This document shows positions 7,766 to 15,539 of a stretch of DNA of 34,224 nucleotides, one piece after another. The translations under genes were made by a program, and so were the position numbers. Position 1 is the stretch's first letter. Every line of letters begins with the position of its first letter. The notes beneath the pieces are model-generated. The model was not told the DNA's origin and did no database searches. It was given only the letters and a program-made list of their open reading frames with translations. The DNA is from JALYUA01 sp038203955 (GTDB lineage: Bacteria > Acidobacteriota > Thermoanaerobaculia > UBA5066 > Gp7-AA6), in assembly GCA_038203955.1 (NCBI GenBank), contig JBBRDK010000037.1, positions 1 through 34,224 of the forward strand. The letters are read 5' to 3'.

Positions 7766-7972
7766 TCATATCCAGTGGCACGACCGGGCGAACCCGGCGA
7801 CCATCAGCAGGAAGAGGAGGGCCGCGCCGGCGAGGACGGCATTCCGGCCCTTCTTCGGCAGCGCCTGCCGGCTGTAGAAGCCCGTCTGCCAGCGCTCGAT
7901 CGCCTTGCCGCAATTGGGGCACACCGCGTCCTGCGGCTTGACGACGGAATAGCAGTAAGGGCACTCGATCAC
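7766..7972 (-). CDS. Small zinc-ribbon membrane protein
   Basis: The predicted protein has 68 residues. CPYC at residues 4-7 and CPNC about 13 residues later form a rubredoxin-like zinc ribbon. A basic stretch (FYSRQALPKKGRN) and one transmembrane helix (AVLAGAALLFLLMVAGFA) follow, with a short SCHWI end. The GTG at 7972 is chosen because the zinc ribbon begins at once and a TATGAT box lies 6 nt upstream. A longer frame runs back through repeat DNA and is unlikely to be translated. Zinc-ribbon/TM proteins of this kind are common and uncharacterised. It lies convergent to uvrB and divergent from uvrC. Confidence 0.75.
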   Translation of the reverse strand: MIECPYCYSVVKPQDAVCPNCGKAIERWQTGFYSRQALPKKGRNAVLAGAALLFLLMVAGFARSCHWI

Positions 7973-7978
7973 CCGGAG

Positions 7979-7984
7979 ATCATA
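7979..7984 (-). promoter_or_regulatory. -10 box (TATGAT) of the zinc-ribbon gene, leaderless
   Basis: TATGAT on the minus strand ends 6 nt before the GTG at 7972. This is the same spacing as for the PBP gene and uvrC. Confidence 0.5.
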
Positions 7985-8011
7985 CCGGGGCGGGAAACCG
8001 GGCCGGAAAAC

Positions 8012-8082
8012 GGAAGCCGAGCGACCAGCGGGACGAGACGGCCGCGGTACTCCGCGGTCAACTAGACCGGGAATCGGGAATC
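8012..8082 (-). repeat. 52-nt core repeat, copy 3, with GGGAATC heptamers
   Basis: The core is at 8012-8062 with a 1-nt deletion and a few substitutions relative to copy 2. The CCGCGG-TACT-CCGCGG hairpin is intact. Two GGGAATC units follow at 8069-8075 and 8076-8082. Confidence 0.85.
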
Positions 8083-8113
8083 GAAGCGGCCAGGCTACGT
8101 GAGGGGCGGTGAA

Positions 8114-8141
8114 AACCGATAACTGACAACTGAGAACTGGC
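8114..8141. repeat. Heptamer tract (AACTGAN)
   Basis: Four 7-nt units: AACCGAT, AACTGAC, AACTGAG, AACTGGC. Confidence 0.7.
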
Positions 8142-8143
8142 GC

Positions 8144-8162
8144 GGCCGGCATTCCGCCGGCC
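8144..8162 (+). promoter_or_regulatory. GC-rich inverted repeat upstream of uvrC
   Basis: GGCCGGC (8144-8150) and GCCGGCC (8156-8162) are separated by ATTCC. It occupies roughly the -35 to -20 region of the predicted uvrC promoter, so it could be an operator; no regulator is identifiable. It has no T-run. Confidence 0.35.
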
Positions 8163-8172
8163 GGGCGGTTGT

Positions 8173-8178
8173 TATCCT
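8173..8178 (+). promoter_or_regulatory. -10 box (TATCCT) of uvrC, leaderless
   Basis: TATCCT ends 6 nt before the uvrC ATG at 8185, and no Shine-Dalgarno sequence is present, predicting a leaderless mRNA. Confidence 0.5.
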
Positions 8179-8184
8179 TTCCTC

Positions 8185-10089
8185 ATGTCCGAGCCCGGCC
8201 GCCCTCCCCAGAATCTTCCCGACTCGCCCGGCGTGTATCTGTTCAAGAGCGCGCGCGGGAAGATCCTGTACGTCGGCAAGGCGAACTCGCTGAAGAAGCG
8301 GGTCTCCTCGTATTTCACCCGGGGCACCGAGTCGTCCAAGACCGACGCCCTCCTGCGCTCGTTTTCCGACGTCGAGACGATCGTCACGAACACCGAGCTC
8401 GAGGCGCTGCTTCTCGAGAACACGCTCATCAAGAAGCACCGGCCGAAGTACAACGTCTGCCTCCGGGACGACAAGACCTATCCCTACATCAAGGTGACGA
8501 CGGGGGAGCCCTGGCCGCGCGCCCTGGTCACGCGCCGCGTCGAAGTGGACGGGCACTCGTACTTCGGGCCCTTCTGGGGCGGCCTCGCCCGGCGGATCAT
8601 GCGGATGATCACCCGGCACTTCCAGATCCGGACCTGCTCGATCGAGATCGACGGGAAGCTGCCGCGCCCCTGTCTCTACTACGACCTCCACGCCTGCCTC
8701 GGGCCGTGCGTTGCCGGGCTGACGACCCGGGAGGCGTACGAGGAGGCCGTGCGCGACGTGCTCCTCTTCCTCCAGGGCCGCAACCGCGAGCTCATCCCGC
8801 GCCTGGAGGAGAAGATGCTGGCGGCCGCGAGCGAGGAGCGGTTCGAGATGGCAGCCGCTTACCGGGACGCCGTCCGCACCGTGAAAGACGTGGCGGAGCG
8901 GCAGCTCGTCCAGTCGATGAAGGGCGAGAGCGTCGACGTCTTCGGGTTCTTCGAGTCCGGCGGCGACGTTTCGATCTGCGTGCTCGTCGTTCGCGGCGGG
9001 GTCATGCAGGACCGGCGCGAGTTCTTTTTCGAGAAATCGGAAGAGGTCCATCCGGCGGCGTTCCTGGACGAGTTCCTCCCGCAGTTCTACGACGTGAACC
9101 CGTTCCTCCCGCAGGAAGTCCACCTCCCGGTCGAGATCGCGGACCCCGGCCTTCTGGAAGCCTTCATGCTGGCGCGCCGCAGCGCGCGCGTCTCGATCCG
9201 TGTGCCGCGCCGCGGACCCGCGGTCGACCGCGTCGAGCTCGCGAACACGAATGCCCAGGAGCGCCATCGGGTCCGTTTCCGGCGCCTGGGCGGCGAAGAG
9301 GCGCTCGGCGTCGAGCGGCTCGCCCGCGTGCTCGACCTGTCCGTCCCGCCGCGGCGCATCGAGGCGTTCGACATCTCCCATCTCCAGGGGACGGACAGCG
9401 TCGCTTCGGTCGTCGTGTTCGAGGACGGCAAGCCGAAAAAGTCGGACTACCGGTTGTTCGGGATCGCTTCGCAGAGTCTCCTGGCGCCCGACGACTTCAA
9501 GAGCATGGCCGAGGCGGTCGAGCGGCGCTACCGCCGCGTACGCGACGAGGGGGGGCCGATGCCGGACCTCGTGCTCGTGGACGGCGGGCGCGGGCAGCTT
9601 CAGGCCGCGCTCTCCGCTCTCGACCGGGTGGGCGTCGAGCTGCCGGCCGTCGGTCTCGCCAAGAGGGAAGAAGAGATCTGGATGCCCGGCCGCCCCGACC
9701 CGATCCGGCTCTCGGCCAAGGACCCCGCGCTCAAGCTGATCCAGAGGCTGCGCGACGAGGCGCATCGCTTCGCGATCACGACGCACCGCGGGCGGCGCTC
9801 GAAACGCATGCGGGAGACGTCCCTGACGTCCATCCCGGGCGTGGGGCCCACGCGCGCCCGGATTCTCCTGAGGCGTTTCGGCTCCCTCTCGGGCGTCGCC
9901 GCCGCGGATCCGCTGGACATCATCGCCGCCGTGGGCCCGGCAACGGCGCGGGCGGTCCAGGCGTATCTCGCCGAATCCACGCGGGAGCCGGGAGAGCCAG
10001 AGTTGAGAGTCGAGAGTTCAGAGTCGAGAGTTCAGAACGAAGCCGCGGACGGGTTGGCGCCCGCGGGCCCGCGAACGACGAATGACTGA
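8185..10089 (+). CDS. uvrC: UvrABC excinuclease subunit C
   Basis: UvrC makes the two incisions around a UvrB-marked lesion. The 634-residue protein begins with the GIY-YIG nuclease domain (PGVYLF at 15-20, LYVGKA at 28-33) that cuts 3' of the damage. A Cys-containing segment (LYYDLHACLGPC), a UVR domain near 200-235 that binds UvrB, the RNase H-like 5' nuclease (EAFDISHLQG; VDGGRGQLQAAL) and a tandem helix-hairpin-helix end (LTSIPGVGPTRARILL) follow. The last ~30 residues (after AYLAESTRE) are not part of the family: they are translated from heptamer repeat DNA (RVESSESRVQ). The start is fixed by the -10 box 6 nt upstream and by the family N-terminus. Confidence 0.96.
   Translation: MSEPGRPPQNLPDSPGVYLFKSARGKILYVGKANSLKKRVSSYFTRGTESSKTDALLRSFSDVETIVTNTELEALLLENTLIKKHRPKYNVCLRDDKTYPYIKVTTGEPWPRALVTRRVEVDGHSYFGPFWGGLARRIMRMITRHFQIRTCSIEIDGKLPRPCLYYDLHACLGPCVAGLTTREAYEEAVRDVLLFLQGRNRELIPRLEEKMLAAASEERFEMAAAYRDAVRTVKDVAERQLVQSMKGESVDVFGFFESGGDVSICVLVVRGGVMQDRREFFFEKSEEVHPAAFLDEFLPQFYDVNPFLPQEVHLPVEIADPGLLEAFMLARRSARVSIRVPRRGPAVDRVELANTNAQERHRVRFRRLGGEEALGVERLARVLDLSVPPRRIEAFDISHLQGTDSVASVVVFEDGKPKKSDYRLFGIASQSLLAPDDFKSMAEAVERRYRRVRDEGGPMPDLVLVDGGRGQLQAALSALDRVGVELPAVGLAKREEEIWMPGRPDPIRLSAKDPALKLIQRLRDEAHRFAITTHRGRRSKRMRETSLTSIPGVGPTRARILLRRFGSLSGVAAADPLDIIAAVGPATARAVQAYLAESTREPGEPELRVESSESRVQNEAADGLAPAGPRTTND
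10001..10042 (+). repeat. Heptamer tract inside the 3' end of uvrC
   Basis: Units AGTTGAG, AGTCGAG, AGTTCAG, AGTCGAG, AGTTCAG, AACGAAG are read in frame as part of UvrC. Three units make one seven-codon period. Confidence 0.75.
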
Positions 10090-10096
10090 CGGGGAG

Positions 10097-10131
10097 AGCT
10101 GACAGCTGATAGCTGATAGCTGATAGCCGTT
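10097..10131 (+). repeat. Heptamer tract (AGCTGAT)
   Basis: Units AGCTGAC, AGCTGAT, AGCTGAT, AGCTGAT, AGCCGTT, ending 6 nt before the next -10 box. Confidence 0.75.
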
Positions 10132-10136
10132 CGCGC

Positions 10137-10142
10137 TACACT
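10137..10142 (+). promoter_or_regulatory. -10 box (TACACT) upstream of the DUF4388/SPOR gene
   Basis: TACACT ends 7 nt before a GTG at 10150 that opens a short frame, and about 87 nt before the GTG of the main gene. Confidence 0.45.
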
Positions 10143-10149
10143 AGGGGAC

Positions 10150-10233
10150 GTGCCGGTGACGAACACTCGGACGCGCGCGCTCCCGGTCGGAGCCGCGCCC
10201 CCGTCGCCGGACCGGCGGGAATCCCACTCGTGA
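10150..10233 (+). CDS. Possible 27-residue leader peptide
   Basis: A GTG 7 nt after the TACACT box opens a 27-codon frame (starting MPVTNTRTRALPVG) whose TGA at 10231-10233 overlaps the GTG of the next gene (GTGA). Placement at the predicted transcription start and exact stop/start coupling suggest a leaderless, translationally coupled upstream ORF. The peptide has no recognisable family and no obvious run of one regulatory amino acid. It may be fortuitous. Confidence 0.35.
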   Translation: MPVTNTRTRALPVGAAPPSPDRRESHS

Positions 10234-11975
10234 AGACGGTTTTCGACGCGGTGGGAGACGTGCGCGAGGTCGACCTGCTGGCGGCGTTCGTCGACCGGTG
10301 GCGGCGGAAATCGGCGGGGCTCGTCTCCTTCTCCCGGGCCGGCGCGTCCGCCGCGTTCGGGATCGCGGACGGCGACGTGGTGTCGGTCTCTTCGTCGGAG
10401 CCGCGGTTCGAGAGCTCCGCGATTCTCGTCCGCGCCGGCAAGCTGGACGCCGCCGCGCTCGAGCGGCTGTCGGTCCCCGAGGGGCAGGACGCCGCGCTGG
10501 CCGCGCTGCAGGCGGGCATCCTGACCAAGCGGGAGTGGCGCTGGGGCGAAAAGATCCGGGGGATCGAGGTGCTCGCGGACCTGCTCAGCTGGCCGGACGG
10601 CAAGTATTACCTGGACAGCGACGCGCGGCCGGCCGCCGGCGAATTCACGGTCGCGATTCCCCGCCTGCTCCTCGAGCTCTTTCTGCGTTCGCGGGACCGC
10701 AACCTGATCGAGCACCAGCTCGGCCGCTCCGACGCGACGCTGGTTCGCACGGACGACTTCGACACGGAGTTCGCGACGTTCGGCCTCACCGCCGATGCCG
10801 AGTCCGTCGTCCGAATGATCGACGGGAAGGCGACGGCGGACGAGATCGCGCGGGGAGCACCCGCGGACGAGTTCGCGGTGCGAAAGCTCCTCGCCGCGCT
10901 GGTGACGCTCGGTCTCCTGAGAACCGAGCCGCGAGAGCCCGCCGGGGAGGGAGAGGACGCGCTGGCGGCCACCGTGATCGTGCCACGAGCGCCCGAGGAG
11001 CTCGAGATCCCGGCAGAACGGCAGGAGGCGCCGCCGGAGGACCGAGAGCCGGACGCGGCGACCGAGGTGCGCCCTCTTCCCGAGCAGGACGTCTTCGATG
11101 CGGGACCGGAGGGTCCGGCCGTCGAGCTGCCCGAGGAGTCCCTCTCACCGGAGCCCGGCGTTCTCCCGGCAGCCGTTCCTCCGCAGGCTTCGGAATTCGA
11201 TCTCGATCCGACACCGCCCTCGTCTCTGGAGTCTTTCCCTCTCCCCGGAGCGCGGGACTCCGGGGCCCCGGCGCCCGAGCCGCCGCGCTCGGATCGCGGT
11301 CCCGTTTTCGACCCGATCCCTGCCGGGGAGACGGGAACCTCCGAGCGGCCTCGCGCGGGCGGGGCTAGGCCCTTCGTCTGGGTGATCGTGGGACTCGCGG
11401 CGCTCGTGGGAGCCGTCCTGTTCCTGCGGACGCGCGGCGGATCCTCGTCCGCGCCGGGAGGCGCGACGCCCGCCGTGGTGGCCGCCGCGCCGGCGGCTCC
11501 GACTTCCGCGCCCTCCCCGGTCCCCGCCGCCGTTTCGACCGCCGCTCCGCCGACCGCGGCCCGTCCGGGGCGCCGGACCGCACCCCCCGCCGCCCTCCCG
11601 GCGCGAACCGCGGCCCCGAAGCTCCCGGCAGCCGCCGCGGCGCCTTCCTCGCCGGAGCCGTCCCCCGCGGCCGGGCGGTCGGAGTGGCTCGCCCGGGCCG
11701 CGCGCGACCGGGCGCGGCTGAAATCGCGCCGGGCCACGCGCTACGCGATTCAGCTCGAGCTGGCGTGCGAAGTGCCCTCGCTCACCGACGCCTGGAAGCA
11801 CGATCGACCCGCGGGCTCGATGTGGCTTCTGACGAGCCGGCACGGCTCCCGCGACTGCTTCCGCGTCCTGTGGGGACGGTATCGGACGCTCGAGGCGGCT
11901 CGCCGGGCCAAGTCCGGGATCCCCTCGTTCTTTTCGACTCCGGGCAACCATCCGGCCGTCGTTTCCGTTCCCTGA
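10230..11975 (+). CDS. DUF4388-like protein with transmembrane helix and SPOR-like C-terminus
   Basis: The protein has 581 residues. The first ~130 (GLVSFSRAGASAAFGIADGD, later GILTKREWRWGEKIRG) resemble the DUF4388/PatA N-terminal domain of bacterial signalling proteins. A low-complexity acidic, Pro-rich region spans about 235-385. One transmembrane helix (FVWVIVGLAALVGAVLFL) lies near 387-405, then a long Ala/Pro linker. The last ~75 residues (YAIQLELACE; CFRVLWGRYRTLEAARRA) look like a SPOR domain, which binds denuded peptidoglycan at division sites. The predicted layout is a cytoplasmic sensor-like head and a periplasmic SPOR end. The GTG start is coupled to a possible leader peptide. A second DUF4388 gene follows after ~100 nt. 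Confidence 0.7.
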   Translation: MKTVFDAVGDVREVDLLAAFVDRWRRKSAGLVSFSRAGASAAFGIADGDVVSVSSSEPRFESSAILVRAGKLDAAALERLSVPEGQDAALAALQAGILTKREWRWGEKIRGIEVLADLLSWPDGKYYLDSDARPAAGEFTVAIPRLLLELFLRSRDRNLIEHQLGRSDATLVRTDDFDTEFATFGLTADAESVVRMIDGKATADEIARGAPADEFAVRKLLAALVTLGLLRTEPREPAGEGEDALAATVIVPRAPEELEIPAERQEAPPEDREPDAATEVRPLPEQDVFDAGPEGPAVELPEESLSPEPGVLPAAVPPQASEFDLDPTPPSSLESFPLPGARDSGAPAPEPPRSDRGPVFDPIPAGETGTSERPRAGGARPFVWVIVGLAALVGAVLFLRTRGGSSSAPGGATPAVVAAAPAAPTSAPSPVPAAVSTAAPPTAARPGRRTAPPAALPARTAAPKLPAAAAAPSSPEPSPAAGRSEWLARAARDRARLKSRRATRYAIQLELACEVPSLTDAWKHDRPAGSMWLLTSRHGSRDCFRVLWGRYRTLEAARRAKSGIPSFFSTPGNHPAVVSVP

Positions 11976-12055
11976 CTCCGGCGACGGCCCGCGGCCGGGA
12001 GTCGACGCAAGCGGCTGTCGGCGCGGGATTTCCGAACGCCGCGGCCCGATTCTGG

Positions 12056-12061
12056 TACCCT
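12056..12061 (+). promoter_or_regulatory. -10 box (TACCCT) of the DUF4388-DnaJ-TPR gene
   Basis: TACCCT lies 19 nt before the ATG at 12081 and 13 nt before an in-frame GTG at 12075, giving a very short leader without a Shine-Dalgarno sequence. Confidence 0.35.
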
Positions 12062-12080
12062 GTCTCCACTTCCGGTGATC

Positions 12081-13727
12081 ATGAATACACCGCGCTCCGG
12101 CTTTCGGGGTTCTCTGGCGGAGACTCCGCTTCCGCAGGTTCTCCGCCGAATTTTCCTCGAAGGGCTCAAGGGAACCCTGACGCTCGTCCGGGGCGACGAG
12201 ACCCGGCATCTGTTCTTCGAGAAGGGGGAGCTGCGCACCGCGACGTCCTCCCGCGAGGGCCAGCGGATCGGCGCCTTTCTGAAGCGGCGCGGCTGGATCA
12301 CGGACGAAGACCTCTCCTGGGCCCTCGAGACGGTCGCCAAGCAGGGGCGCGCGCGGCTCGGCAAGATCCTCGTCGAGAAGGGTCTGGTGTCCCGGCAGGT
12401 GCTCGACGCGGAAATGCGCCGGCTCGTCGAAGAAATCGTCTTCTCGACCTTCGAGTGGGATCAGGGCGAGTACCGGTTCCAGTCCTCGACCGGAGTGCTC
12501 GATCCCGACGTCGCCCTCACGCTGTCGACGGCGGCGATCATCGTCGAAGGCATACGCCGTCTCCCTGAAACCGACACCTTCCAGAAACGTCTCGGCGACG
12601 CCCACGCGGTGCCCAGTCTCGCGCGCGACCCGATGTCGCGCTACCAGTACCTGCCTCTGACCCCTCAGGAGGCGTACCTCCTCTCGCGCATCGACGGCGT
12701 TCTCGACCTCGAGTCGCTCCTGAAGATCGGCGGCGGATCCCGGGGCTCCGCGGCGAAGACGCTCTACGCCCTCTTTTCCTGCGGGATCGTCGAATGGAAG
12801 ACCGAGGGAACCGCGACCGGCCACGCCGGCGGATTCGAGGGTTTGAACGTCGTCGTCGACGCGCAGCCGCCGGACGGTGCGCCGGGTCACGCGGAGCTGG
12901 TGAAGAACACGTACCGCCGGATCGACTGGCTCACCCATTACGAGCTGCTCGGCGTGGCGTCCACGGCGACGCCGGAACAGATCGGCAAGGCTTATTTCGA
13001 GCGGAGCCGCCTCTTCCATCCGGACCTGCGTCACCGGGGCGACCTGCGACAGTTCGAACGGGAGCTCGCGGCCGTTTTCGAGCGTCTGAAGCTGGCGCAC
13101 AACGTCCTCTCGGATGCGGATCGCCGCCGCGAGTACGACGAATCGCTGGACGCGGCTCCGGTGCCCGTCGCCGTGGCCGAGACGTCCGCGAATCCCGAGG
13201 TCCGCCGCCACCTGGCGGAGCAGAGCTACCGGCGCGCCCGCGAGCTGATCGCGCAGAAGGATTTCCATCCGGCGGTCGAGATGATGCGGGAGGCCATCCG
13301 CTTCGTCCCGGACAACGCCGAATACCGCATGTGCCTGGGCCAGGTGGAGCTCCGCAACTCGCTCTGGATCGCCAAGGGGCTCGAGAATCTGAAAGAGGCC
13401 GCGCGCCTCGAGCCACGGCGCGTCCCCTTCATCCGCATCGCCGCCCGCGCTCTTCACGAGCACGGCCGGAACGACGAGGCCGAGCCCTTCGCGCGGCGGC
13501 TCCTGGACCTCGATCCGTCTCCTGACAATCAGGAGCTCCTCGGCAGCATCCTGGCAGGCGCCGTGCCGGCGCCCGTCGGGGAGGATCCCGATGGCGACCC
13601 GCTGGAAATCCTGAACTCGCCGACCTCTCCGGACGAAGTGACGCTCGAGCGATCGGCGGCGGCGCTGGCCCGCAACCACGAAGAGCGCCCCGGTCTTCTG
13701 TCGCGGATCTTTCGATCCCGGAATTGA
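12081..13727 (+). CDS. DUF4388, J-domain and TPR protein
   Basis: Predicted 548 residues (550 from the GTG at 12075). The N-terminus is a clear DUF4388 domain: GFRGSLAETPLPQVLRRIF, then GTLTLVRGDETRHLFFEKGE. Helical segments follow (AFLKRRGWITDEDL, LGKILVEKGLVSRQVLDAEM) like those in type II secretion/PilB-type N-terminal domains. A J domain lies near 280-350 (HYELLGV, SRLFHPDLRHRGD with the HPD motif, DADRRREYD). TPR-like helices near 375-500 (SYRRARELIAQKDFHPAVEM) complete it. The HPD motif implies it can stimulate a DnaK-type chaperone. DUF4388 proteins are best known from motility and polarity signalling in Myxococcota and other gliding bacteria; a similar role here is inference. Its TGA overlaps the next TTG start. 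Confidence 0.85.
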   Translation: MNTPRSGFRGSLAETPLPQVLRRIFLEGLKGTLTLVRGDETRHLFFEKGELRTATSSREGQRIGAFLKRRGWITDEDLSWALETVAKQGRARLGKILVEKGLVSRQVLDAEMRRLVEEIVFSTFEWDQGEYRFQSSTGVLDPDVALTLSTAAIIVEGIRRLPETDTFQKRLGDAHAVPSLARDPMSRYQYLPLTPQEAYLLSRIDGVLDLESLLKIGGGSRGSAAKTLYALFSCGIVEWKTEGTATGHAGGFEGLNVVVDAQPPDGAPGHAELVKNTYRRIDWLTHYELLGVASTATPEQIGKAYFERSRLFHPDLRHRGDLRQFERELAAVFERLKLAHNVLSDADRRREYDESLDAAPVPVAVAETSANPEVRRHLAEQSYRRARELIAQKDFHPAVEMMREAIRFVPDNAEYRMCLGQVELRNSLWIAKGLENLKEAARLEPRRVPFIRIAARALHEHGRNDEAEPFARRLLDLDPSPDNQELLGSILAGAVPAPVGEDPDGDPLEILNSPTSPDEVTLERSAAALARNHEERPGLLSRIFRSRN

Positions 13728-14326
13728 TCCCTCTCCTCACGGGACTCGGCCTCGCCACGGCGGCCGGGTTGAACGCGTGGTCGGTCCTCCTGATCTTCAA
13801 CGCGCTCTATGCGCTGCTTCCCCAGGATTTCCCGGGAGGTCCCACCGGCTTTCTGGCGAGCCCCGCGATGCTCCAGATCGCGATCGTGATGTTCATCGCC
13901 GAGTTCGTGGTGACGAAGATCCCGCTGGTCGACCGCTTCTGGGAGGCGGCGCACACGCTTCTGCGCCCGATCGCCGGCGCGCTGCTCGCGCTGGCCGCCA
14001 TCGGAGACCAGTCCCTGCCGGCGAAGATCGGAATCGCGCTCCTCGCGGCGGCCGTTACCCTGGCGGCCCACGCCGCGAAATCCACCAGCCGGCTGACCTC
14101 GACGGCCGCGACCCGGGGCTGGACTCAGATCGCGCTGTCGGTGGCGGAAGACGTCGTCGCCGTCATGCTCGCCGTCCTGCTTTTTTTCCAACCGTTGCTG
14201 ACGCCCCTCTTTCTGGCCGCGCTGGTCATCGGGCTCCTGATGCACTGGCCCCGGGTCGCCCGCGGTCTCCAGGTCCTCTTCTTTCGCATTCAGCACCCTC
14301 GCCGGCGCACCGAGACCGGCGCCTGA
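13724..14326 (+). CDS. DUF4126 family membrane protein
   Basis: This 200-residue, highly hydrophobic protein starts at a TTG that overlaps the previous stop (TTGA). It opens IPLLTGLGLATAAGLNAWSV, typical of DUF4126, and has about five or six transmembrane segments with a KSTSRLTSTA loop and a basic C-terminal tail (RIQHPRRRTE). Function of the family is unknown. Tight coupling with the J-domain gene and with the NYN gene 28 nt downstream suggests one transcript. Confidence 0.8.
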   Translation: MIPLLTGLGLATAAGLNAWSVLLIFNALYALLPQDFPGGPTGFLASPAMLQIAIVMFIAEFVVTKIPLVDRFWEAAHTLLRPIAGALLALAAIGDQSLPAKIGIALLAAAVTLAAHAAKSTSRLTSTAATRGWTQIALSVAEDVVAVMLAVLLFFQPLLTPLFLAALVIGLLMHWPRVARGLQVLFFRIQHPRRRTETGA

Positions 14327-14354
14327 CACGGGCGCCTTTTCAGAGACCGGGCCG

Positions 14355-14810
14355 TTGCCCTACGTCCTCGACGGAAACAATCTGATCGGCTCGGAGCGAC
14401 GGGCGAGGACTCCCGGAGAGGAGGACCGGTCGGCCTTCGAGAGCGAGCTCGCCGCCCGGTTGCGCGGAATGCGTTCGTCCGTCCGGATTTTTTACGACGG
14501 CCCTCCGGAACGCACCCGGTCGCTCGGGTCTCTGACGATCCGCCGGCCGGGGGGCTCCGCCGACGACGCCATCCTCCGCGAGATCTCCGCCGCCGCCGAC
14601 GCGAGGGAGATCACCGTCGTCACGGCCGACCGGGACCTCGCCCGAAGATGCCGCGACGCGGGCGCGAAGACTCTCGACCCGGCGCAGTTTTGGGAGAGGT
14701 TTGGAAAGGGGGACGCCCGCAGGCGAACGGGCCCCCAGAAAACGGAAGCCCGTGTGGACGTCGAAGAGTGGATGAAGTTTTTTTCCGACCCCGAAAACAG
14801 AAAATCCTAG
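14355..14810 (+). CDS. YacP-like NYN domain protein (putative ribonuclease)
   Basis: A 151-residue protein starting with TTG. It begins PYVLDGNNLIG, the first acidic motif of NYN/PIN-like nucleases. It continues with VRIFYDGPPE, a central SADDAILREIS, and ITVVTADRDLARRCRDAGA, giving the acidic residues expected for a metal-dependent RNase site. Bacillus YacP (Rae1), a ribosome-associated mRNA endonuclease, belongs to this family; the same activity here is inferred. The C-terminal ~35 residues (VDVEEWMKFFSDPE) are charged. It is the last gene before rnpB, with core repeat copy 4 between. Confidence 0.8.
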   Translation: MPYVLDGNNLIGSERRARTPGEEDRSAFESELAARLRGMRSSVRIFYDGPPERTRSLGSLTIRRPGGSADDAILREISAAADAREITVVTADRDLARRCRDAGAKTLDPAQFWERFGKGDARRRTGPQKTEARVDVEEWMKFFSDPENRKS

Positions 14811-14819
14811 ATACCCGTA

Positions 14820-14920
14820 GATTCCCGCTTTCCGTCCCGTCCCCCTCTTGCGATCCCGATTCCCGATCTAGTTGACCGCGGAGTACCGCCCGTCTCGCTC
14901 CCGTTGGTCGCTCGGCTCCC
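14820..14920 (+). repeat. 52-nt core repeat, copy 4, with GATTCCC heptamers
   Basis: Heptamer-like units GATTCCC and GCTTTCC begin at 14820, and GATTCCC recurs at 14858-14864. The core is at 14871-14920 and lacks 2 nt of the central stem (GCGG-AGTA-CCGC remains). It ends 15 nt before the rnpB -10 box. Confidence 0.8.
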
Positions 14921-14935
14921 GGCCCGCACCCCCGG

Positions 14936-14941
14936 TATACT
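14936..14941 (+). promoter_or_regulatory. -10 box (TATACT) of rnpB
   Basis: TATACT lies about 8 nt before the first paired base of RNase P RNA, the expected distance to the start of transcription. The -35 region falls in core repeat copy 4 and has no consensus hexamer. Confidence 0.6.
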
Positions 14942-14948
14942 GCTCCCG

Positions 14949-15343
<395 letters not shown>

Positions 15344-15348
15344 TTTTT

Positions 15349-15539
15349 GTCGCCTTCGACGTCGCCTCCGCTCACTCGGTTCGATCTCACGCCCCGAGAG
15401 GCTCGAACACCGTCGAGAACTACATCTCACATCACCCGATGACCCGGTTCAGCCATAGCATCTGCCCGTGGTGAAGGTCGAGCGAGGTGGAAGCCGCAAC
15501 TCGAGAAGGGCGAAACGGGATGAATGGAGGAGGAAACGA
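15349..15539. other. Spacer between rnpB and the VOC gene
   Basis: No gene or repeat family is recognised in these ~190 nt. A strong Shine-Dalgarno sequence GGAGGAGG (15526-15533) serves the VOC gene, one of few such sites in the window. TAGCAT at 15456-15461 could be a -10 box, without support. Confidence 0.4.

Noticed and set aside
11145..13679. Very long minus-strand open frame opposite the two DUF4388 genes
   Set aside because: Long antisense frames are expected at this GC content; the translation is Arg/Gly/Glu-rich with no family features, while the plus strand encodes clear domains.
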